Source: [Actinomadura] parvosata subsp. kistnae (GTDB lineage Bacteria > Actinomycetota > Actinomycetes > Streptosporangiales > Streptosporangiaceae). From it: a DNA stretch of 64,000 nucleotides. The position numbers and the translations under genes were made by a program. Under the pieces are notes generated by a model. The model was not told where the DNA came from, made no database searches, and saw nothing but the letters and a program-made list of their open reading frames with translations. Of the stretch, positions 58,456-64,000 are shown piece after piece. How positions within the stretch are numbered: position 1 is the stretch's first letter; each line of letters begins with the position of its first letter. The stretch covers positions 1-64,000 of the forward strand of contig NZ_OOHJ01000020.1 in assembly GCF_900323885.1 (NCBI RefSeq), in the 5' to 3' direction.

Positions 58456-59265
58456 GTGGACGTGCAGCAGATCCGGGACAAGGCCGAAGAGGCGCTCGCG
58501 CACGTCGGCTTCACTGTCCGAGAAACCGATGATGAGCCTGGCCAGGATGTCCAGCCCGGTGGCGCGTGCCTGTTCATCCAGCAAGGCAGGGTCCGCCTGT
58601 ACCTGACGCCCGCCGAGCCCAGCTGGGAAGCGGCAGATGTTGCGGCGCGCACTCTTGCCGGCGCCAACCTGCGCGTTGTTCCGATTGGCGCGGATCCCGC
58701 CGTGTCCGAGGTGAGGTCCGCGTATGTCCTGCTCGGCGGCACCGGGGAGATCGTCGAAGGCTACGAGCCTCGCCTCGGGCCGCTCGGCGAGGGCTGGCGC
58801 GATCAGCATCAGCGCATGCTGCGCAGCCACGACCGCCTCGCAGATGCCGCCTCGGGAGCCATGAGCGGAGGGTCTGACGAAGCTCGCGACCGCCTGTTCC
58901 ACTTCTTCCAGGATGCCTATCACCTCAAGGACTGGCTGAAGAACGACGACGATCCGCGCATCCCGCCCAACGGCGAAGTGGAGGCGCTCTTCACCGATCC
59001 GCAGCAGAGCATCCCGGTGCTTCGCCTGGCCGCCGACCTCTGCAACGGCATCAAGCACCGCAAGCTGAAGCCGCGAGCCAGCAAGACCGGCGATCACCGC
59101 ACCAGGGTCAGTAGCCAGAGCGTCTCGGTCTTCCTGGGTTCCCCCGTCATCGCAGAACACCAGTGGGTCATGACCTCCGGGGGTCAGGAGTACGACGTCA
59201 TCGAACTGGCCGACGACATCGTCGCGGCCTGGAACTCTTGGTTGACAGCACACAATCTGCTGTGA
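58456..59265 (+). CDS. Hypothetical protein with HEPN-like C-terminal half
   Basis: A 269-residue protein. The N-terminal part looks like a small alpha/beta ligand or sensor domain (GACLFIQQGRVRLYLTPAEP, then NLRVVPIGAD). After about residue 135 comes a helical region, RDRLFHFFQDAYHLKDWLKN followed by a strand and LRLAADLCNGIKHRKLKP. The DAYHLKDWL plus N-G-I-K-H pattern recalls HEPN-like helical proteins of defence or toxin loci, although the classic R-x4-6-H spacing is not exact. GTG 58456 follows GGAGCGTCA. It lies in a mobile region with no evident partner gene. The HEPN reading is inferred. Confidence 0.6.
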   Translation: MDVQQIRDKAEEALAHVGFTVRETDDEPGQDVQPGGACLFIQQGRVRLYLTPAEPSWEAADVAARTLAGANLRVVPIGADPAVSEVRSAYVLLGGTGEIVEGYEPRLGPLGEGWRDQHQRMLRSHDRLADAASGAMSGGSDEARDRLFHFFQDAYHLKDWLKNDDDPRIPPNGEVEALFTDPQQSIPVLRLAADLCNGIKHRKLKPRASKTGDHRTRVSSQSVSVFLGSPVIAEHQWVMTSGGQEYDVIELADDIVAAWNSWLTAHNLL

Positions 59266-59952
59266 GCGGTGCACGTGGATCGGTGGCTCCGTCCGTCGTG
59301 CTGCTCAGCGTGGATCCGGATCCCGGAGGGTGGGGCGGCGCCCTGGTGCGCGTGACCTGCGGCGTGCCGGTCGCCGGGGCGGTGGTCGTCATGACGCGGC
59401 TGCTGCTGGCGGGCGCGCGGAAGGCGGCGCCAGCGTCACCGACCTTCCGCTACGGGCAGGAGACCTGATCCAAGGGCTCTCTGACGAGCAAGACCGACTC
59501 TCCGCCGATCACCAGATCCGCACCGGGCAACAGCCCACGGGCGTGCGCAGAATGATCCCTCCGGCATCCCGGCGTTCTCCCTGCGAACGGTGCACTGCCC
59601 GGGCACGCGTGGGCTGATGTGAGCGCGTGTACGCCGCCGGGTGTGAGGTAGCGGCAAACAGTGAAACGTCGAACAGGTGCTGGGTGGTGTCATGGGCCGG
59701 CCCCTTCGCGGTGAAGCGTTGTGAGGGCGTTGTAGAGCGGCAACTTTGTCCGGCCTTCCACCTGGGGAAGGCCGTCGGGTCATCGCAGGAGTGATGGTGT
59801 CGGTCCTGCCTGAGTTGTCTCCGGTCCGTATCTCCCGCGGCATGGCGGGTGCTGGTGCGCAACCCTGCTGACGACTTTGGAATCGGCTGGGACTGCTGAT
59901 GGGTGGCCTGTGTAGCGTGAGCGGCGTTGCTGAGGATCTCGGGGAGGCCGGA
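59266..59952. other. Stretch of about 690 bases without an intact gene
   Basis: One open frame continues directly after the previous stop and ends at the TGA at 59466-59468 (SVVLLSVDPDPGGWGGALVR near its start) but has no identifiable domain. The remainder, on both strands, shows only short shadow frames. It is probably decayed mobile-element DNA. Confidence 0.4.
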
Positions 59953-60446
59953 GTGACGCGTCATCACACGACGGGTGCCGGTGCGTCGGCGCAGGCGCGG
60001 TATCGGGCGGAGCGGGCGCGGCGCGACGGTCGCGGGCGCTGGAACTGGCCGGGTACACGGTGCCGCACGATCGGGCCGGGCGGAGTGGTGCTGGTGGATT
60101 CCAAGCGCTGACATCGCAACACCAGCATCCGAGGTCAGGGTGGCCGGTTGTGGATCGGCCGTCGCCCGGCCGACAGCCTGGTGAAGGCGACCGTGTTCGA
60201 GGCGGGCCGAGTCGGTGAGGTGCTGCGGGCGGCGGGCTGGCAGGTGCCGGTCGTGCCGGTGGTCGCGGTGCACGGGCGAAGCTGCCGCGCTGGGGTGCGT
60301 TGATGGTGTCGGGTGTGACGATGGTACGGGCCGGCCGGTTGTGCAGCTGGATCCGGCGGCATCCGCGATGTCTGTCGCCGGAGCAGGTGGCTTCTCTCGG
60401 TGCTGCGGCTGAGCGGATCTTCCCGCCGTACTCGGCGGTGGAGTAG
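59953..60446 (+). pseudogene. NERD-domain (nuclease-related) protein, broken in several places
   Basis: Three pieces in different frames follow the order of an actinobacterial NERD protein. First (from GTG 59953): GASAQARYRAERARRDGRGR and, after an internal deletion, TIGPGGVVLVDSKR, which holds the Asp-x-Lys core of the nuclease-related domain. Second (about 60130-60300): LVKATVFEAGRVGEVLRAAG then WQVPVVPVVAVHG. Third (to the TAG at 60444-60446): WGALMVSGVTMVRAGRLCSW and CLSPEQVASLGAAAERIFPP. At least two frame changes and a deletion make it a pseudogene. It sits directly beside the relaxase gene, convergent with it. Confidence 0.65.
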
Positions 60447-60465
60447 GGGCGGGCGCCGCTTGCTG

Positions 60466-63400
60466 TCAGCGGCCGGGCTCGTGATCACGGTGGTTGACAT
60501 CTCGTGCTCGGTCGGGGCGGTACGAGGTCCGGGACGGGGTCGCGGCTCGGCCGGCTTGGCGGGTTTGCTGGGTTTCGTGGAGGCGTTGCTGGTGCTCGCG
60601 GCGGGCGGTTTGCTCTGCCTGGCGTTGTGGCGGCGGCAGGGTGCTGCGGCGCTCGGACTCGTCGAGGGCGGCGCGCAGCGTGAGATCGAGCCGTTGCATG
60701 TCGCGGCGTAGCTTGTCGAGGTGGCGGCGGCCGGTTTCCTGGTCGGTGGCGCGAGCTTGTTCGAGCGTCTGGGGCCAGGTGCGGTCCAGTTCGACGGCTC
60801 GGTGGCGTATTTGTGGCCACAGGGCTGCGGGCGGTGCTTGGTCGGCGGCGGTGCGGGCCGCCTGGTCTGCGGCGGCGTGACTGTGTTGCCGCTGCCTGAG
60901 CTGTCCCAGGAGTTGGGCGTTGGTGTCGAAGAGCCGGCCGAGTTCGCTTTCCAGTGCTGCGCGGCGGGCTCGTGCCTTGGGGAGCAGGGGTTTGCCGGTG
61001 CGGAGTTCGTGGCGGATCTGCTGGATGCGGTTCAGGACGGTCTCGTTCTGCTCGGTGAGGTTGGTGATGTGGGCGGCCTCGCGGTCGCGGTGCTGGGCGG
61101 CCTGGTGGGCGGCGTTGATGCGGTCGAGCTGGGTCTGGAGCTCCTGGCGGTGGTGGTGGAGGTTCTGCTCGCAGGGGCCGCCGCCGTGCTCGCTCCAGCG
61201 GGCCAGGTCTTGCGCGGCGGTGCGTTCGGCGGCGTGAAGTTCCTCGGCCCGGTGGCGGAGTTCGGCGATGCGGGTGGCGAGCTGCCGGTCGTCCAGCAGG
61301 CCCACCCCATCGGGTGTGTTGGTCAGGGTGGTGAGGAGGTGCTGGAGTCGTTGCCGGGTGTGGTGGTGGTCGCGGGCTGCCTGTTCGATGCGGTGGCGGG
61401 CCGGTGGCAGGGCGGCGCGGCGGGCGATCTCGCGCTGGATCGCGTCCAGTTCGCCGCGAATCTGCTGCTGGGTGGTGTGGGCGGTGGCGACCTCGTGCTG
61501 GGCGGCTTGGATGTCGGTGTGCCGGACGTCGTGCAGCATGCTGTCCCAGTGGCGGGTCAGCTGACGGTGCTGGTGGCGGATCAAGGGCCACACGGTGCGC
61601 GGCGGGGCTTGGGCGAGAGCCTGGCGGGCCTGCTCGGCTGCTGCCCGAACCTGCTGGTGCGCCGCCTCGAGGGTGTCGCTCCGGGCGTGTTCCCGCTGCT
61701 GTTGGGCCTGCTGGAGCCGTTCTTGTGCGGTGGTGGCGGCGTCGATGTGCTGCAGGTGGGTGGTGAGCTGGTCGCGTCGGGCGAGCAGTTCCCGTTCGGC
61801 GGGGCCGCCGCCGGCGCTGGCATAGGTGCGGGCGCGCTGTTCGGCGGCGGTCAGGTCGGCGGCGGCCTGCCGGGCTTGGGCGGCGAGCGCGCCGGCGCGG
61901 GCGGTCAGGTCGGCGTGGTCGAGCAGCCCGACCTGGTAGGGGGTGTGGGACAGGGCGAGCAGCGCGCCGGCTTGGCGCATCGCGGTGACCGCGTCGCCGG
62001 CGGGTGCCGGCTCCGTACTGTCGTGCCGGTCGGGTGGCGGGCGTTCGGGGCGGCCGGGTGGGAGGCTCGGGCGTTCGGCCGCGCGGTTCGGCAGGTGGGG
62101 GTGGTGCAGGGTGTGGTGGGCGGCGTGCCAGGCGGCGTCGCGGTCCGGGTCGAGGGGGCCCGGGCGGCGGTCGGTGAGCAGGAAGGTGCCGTATGCCTCG
62201 CCGTAGGCGGCGATCACGCCGGCGCGGACGATCCATTCGTGGCGTAGCAGCGGCTCGTCGGGGACCTGGCCGAGCTGGCGCAGCGCCCATTCGGGCGGGT
62301 TGTGGGCGGCGCGCTGGCCGAGTTGCTCGGTGCGCTGGTCCATCCGCTCGGCCACCTCGAGGGCGGTTCTGGCCAGGTCGGGGTCGTCGATGTGCGGGAT
62401 GCGGTCGCGCCATCGGCAGGAGGGCGCGCCGCCGGTCGTGGTGGAGGTGGTGGTGAGCAGGCGGGTGAGGCGGTGGTGCAGGACCTGGGCGATGGAGCGG
62501 GCGCCGTCGAAGGGGCGCCGGCGCGCGGCCCGGGTGATGAGGTCGTGGGTGTCGCCTCCGGCCAGCTCGATGCGTTGGAGCAGGCGGTAGAGGGTGCGGC
62601 GGGCCGGGTCCTGGTGGAGCCGGTCGAACTCGGCGGGGGTGAGGGCGGCGGCCAGGGCCTGGCGGTGGCGGGGCCGGGTGGCCAGGGTGATGAGGTCGCG
62701 CCAGATGGCCACCAGGTGGGCCATGTGGGTGACGCGTTCGCTCTCTTCGCGTAGGGCTTCGACGGCGGCGGGGCTGGCGTCGTCGCGTTCGAGGACGTGG
62801 GCGAGCACGGTGCGGGCGTTGAGGGTGGGCGCGCCGGGGGCGGGGTCGGGGCCGGCGAGCTGGGGTGCCTGCTGGGCGCCTTCGCGCAGGTCGGCGGCGG
62901 TGAGCACGCTGGTGTCGACGTAGGCGAGGTTGGCCGAGCGGCCGCGGGTCAGCATCACGTACAGCATCTGGTGGGTGACGCGGCCGTCGATCAGGGCGCG
63001 GGCGACATCCACGGTGCGGCCCTGGGCGGCGTGGGCGGTGCTGGCGTAGCCGAGTTCGAGGTGCCGGGCGGCGTAGCGGGCCGGCAGGTAGACGCGGCGG
63101 GCGGGGTCGCCGCCGGGATGCGCCGGGCTGGTGAGGTGGGCGATCAGGGCGCCGTCCTCAAGCACCCGGTGCACGCGCAGGACGTCCCGGTTGGACAGGG
63201 TGCGCCAGGTGCCGGCGACGTTGACGCGGCGGGTGTTGGCGCGGGCCATCACCAGGTCGCCGGCGCCGGCGGTGGTGCCGTCACGCAGCCGCACGCCGTC
63301 GGCGTCGACCTCGCCGCGGCGCACCAGCTCGGCCCGCACCCGCACCGACAGGTCGCGGGCGTCGGCGTTGACCATGGTGAGCATCACGGTGCGCCGGCCG

Positions 63401-64000
63401 GCGGCGCGGTCGTCCAGGTAGTCGGCCACCAGGCGGGCGGTGATCTGCTCGCGGTCGCCCGACAGGATGCGGCCGTGCTCGTCGTAGGCGTCCAGCACGG
63501 AGGCGTGGCCGGCGCGCAGCCGCAACGATGCTTCCCGTTCCCAGGCGGCCTCCATCCGTTCCACCGTGGTGAGCGCGTGCGAGCCCGCGTCGCCGGCCAG
63601 CACCCGCATCAGCCCGCCGGCCTCCGGCGCCGACAGCTGCGCGGTGTCGCCGGCCCACACCACCTTGCAGAACGAGCGGTCGGCGACCTGCTGGATGGCG
63701 GCCAGGTTCGCGGTCGGCACCATGGAGGCCTCGTCGACGACGATCAGCGTGCCGGGCTCGAGGCGGAGCCTGCCCGCCTGGTGCAGGGCCAGGAAGCGCC
63801 GAATGTTGTAGGCCCGGTCGAAGCCCTCCTCGGCCAGCACGTAGGAGGCGTTGGTGGACAGCGTCAGCCCGATCGAGCCGACCCCTTGGACGGCGCGCCA
63901 CAGCCCGGTCAGCCGGCCCAGGGTGTAGGACTTGCCGGAGCCGGCGGGCCCTTCGAACACGTCCACGGCCCGGCCGGAGGTGGCGATGCCAAGGATCGCC
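60466..64000 (-). CDS. MobF/TraA-type conjugative relaxase, helicase and C-terminal part (cut by window edge)
   Basis: The visible 1,177 or so codons run off the right edge; the frame is open through base 64000, so the N-terminal relaxase domain is outside. The RecD-like helicase is complete: Walker A GPAGSGKSYTLG, Walker B LIVVDEASMV, motif III GDTAQLSAPEAGG, motif V YASTAHAAQGRTVD and motif VI YVMLTRGRSANLAYV. Then follows a linker and a long Gln/His/Arg-rich coiled-coil region (from about 62000 down to 60600, with repeats of the type LTTHLQHIDAAT and LQTQLDRINAAH). MobF proteins nick and unwind the transferred strand in conjugation. It marks an integrated conjugative element or plasmid-derived region. 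Confidence 0.88.
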   Translation of the reverse strand, partial: AILGIATSGRAVDVFEGPAGSGKSYTLGRLTGLWRAVQGVGSIGLTLSTNASYVLAEEGFDRAYNIRRFLALHQAGRLRLEPGTLIVVDEASMVPTANLAAIQQVADRSFCKVVWAGDTAQLSAPEAGGLMRVLAGDAGSHALTTVERMEAAWEREASLRLRAGHASVLDAYDEHGRILSGDREQITARLVADYLDDRAAGRRTVMLTMVNADARDLSVRVRAELVRRGEVDADGVRLRDGTTAGAGDLVMARANTRRVNVAGTWRTLSNRDVLRVHRVLEDGALIAHLTSPAHPGGDPARRVYLPARYAARHLELGYASTAHAAQGRTVDVARALIDGRVTHQMLYVMLTRGRSANLAYVDTSVLTAADLREGAQQAPQLAGPDPAPGAPTLNARTVLAHVLERDDASPAAVEALREESERVTHMAHLVAIWRDLITLATRPRHRQALAAALTPAEFDRLHQDPARRTLYRLLQRIELAGGDTHDLITRAARRRPFDGARSIAQVLHHRLTRLLTTTSTTTGGAPSCRWRDRIPHIDDPDLARTALEVAERMDQRTEQLGQRAAHNPPEWALRQLGQVPDEPLLRHEWIVRAGVIAAYGEAYGTFLLTDRRPGPLDPDRDAAWHAAHHTLHHPHLPNRAAERPSLPPGRPERPPPDRHDSTEPAPAGDAVTAMRQAGALLALSHTPYQVGLLDHADLTARAGALAAQARQAAADLTAAEQRARTYASAGGGPAERELLARRDQLTTHLQHIDAATTAQERLQQAQQQREHARSDTLEAAHQQVRAAAEQARQALAQAPPRTVWPLIRHQHRQLTRHWDSMLHDVRHTDIQAAQHEVATAHTTQQQIRGELDAIQREIARRAALPPARHRIEQAARDHHHTRQRLQHLLTTLTNTPDGVGLLDDRQLATRIAELRHRAEELHAAERTAAQDLARWSEHGGGPCEQNLHHHRQELQTQLDRINAAHQAAQHRDREAAHITNLTEQNETVLNRIQQIRHELRTGKPLLPKARARRAALESELGRLFDTNAQLLGQLRQRQHSHAAADQAARTAADQAPPAALWPQIRHRAVELDRTWPQTLEQARATDQETGRRHLDKLRRDMQRLDLTLRAALDESERRSTLPPPQRQAEQTARREHQQRLHETQQTRQAGRAATPSRTSYRPDRARDVNHRDHEPGR

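Noticed and set aside
59509..60500. Minus-strand frames of 120-250 codons in the mobile region
   Set aside because: Arg/Pro/Thr/His-rich shadows; the plus strand carries NERD-like pieces in the expected order.

Overview
The window is high-GC DNA (start codons ATG/GTG, strong third-position G/C bias, long antisense shadow frames) that reads as the chromosome of a soil actinomycete. The lcp rubber oxygenase, paired P450s, many TetR/MarR regulators and a sugar ABC transporter without its own ATPase fit Streptosporangiales or Streptomycetales. No rRNA, tRNA or CRISPR array was seen, so the genus is an inference.

Layout. (1) 0-9.2 kb, catabolism: a MarR regulator facing a quercetinase, a P450, a latex clearing protein (lcp) with a divergent TetR, then a minus-strand ferredoxin / P450 / aldehyde dehydrogenase / alcohol dehydrogenase run. 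The last four could take a methyl or alkyl carbon through alcohol and aldehyde to acid, and the aldehyde dehydrogenase could also act on the aldehyde ends that Lcp makes from polyisoprene. (2) 9.5-25.3 kb: several NAD(P)-binding epimerase/NmrA proteins with TetR regulators, RidA, a DUF4132 protein, a frameshifted LD-carboxypeptidase, a secreted tripeptidyl-peptidase-like hydrolase, an MFS exporter with a MarR regulator, and decayed remnants (DUF6461, perhaps an aminoglycoside nucleotidyltransferase). (3) 25.3-44.2 kb, the most unusual part: two very large unrecognised minus-strand proteins (1025 and 786 aa) divergent from a Tc-toxin A-type gene. That gene would encode about 4,400 residues, carries roughly twenty hemopexin-like modules in its middle, and is split into three reading frames by two single-base shifts. 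No TcB or TcC/Rhs gene lies in the window. (4) 44.3-48.7 kb: a squalene-cyclase-like protein overlapping convergently with a class A beta-lactamase homologue that lacks the deacylating Glu166, then a MarR/MFS efflux pair around a nested palindrome. (5) 48.7-57.2 kb, a LacI-controlled carbohydrate locus: lacI, 2-hydroxyacid dehydrogenase and heparinase-like lyase on one strand, ABC binding protein, two permeases and a secreted GH43-like/ricin-lectin protein on the other, with two copies of the same operator between them. (6) 57.3-64 kb, a decayed mobile region: small HTH protein, tyrosine-recombinase fragment, an unusual NGIKH-motif protein, a broken NERD nuclease gene and the helicase half of a MobF/TraA-type relaxase running off the right edge.

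Four genes (LD-carboxypeptidase, first MFS exporter, and the Tc toxin twice) can each be repaired by adding one base. That pattern suggests homopolymer under-calling in the assembly more than four independent mutations, so the 'broken' state of these genes should be treated with caution.
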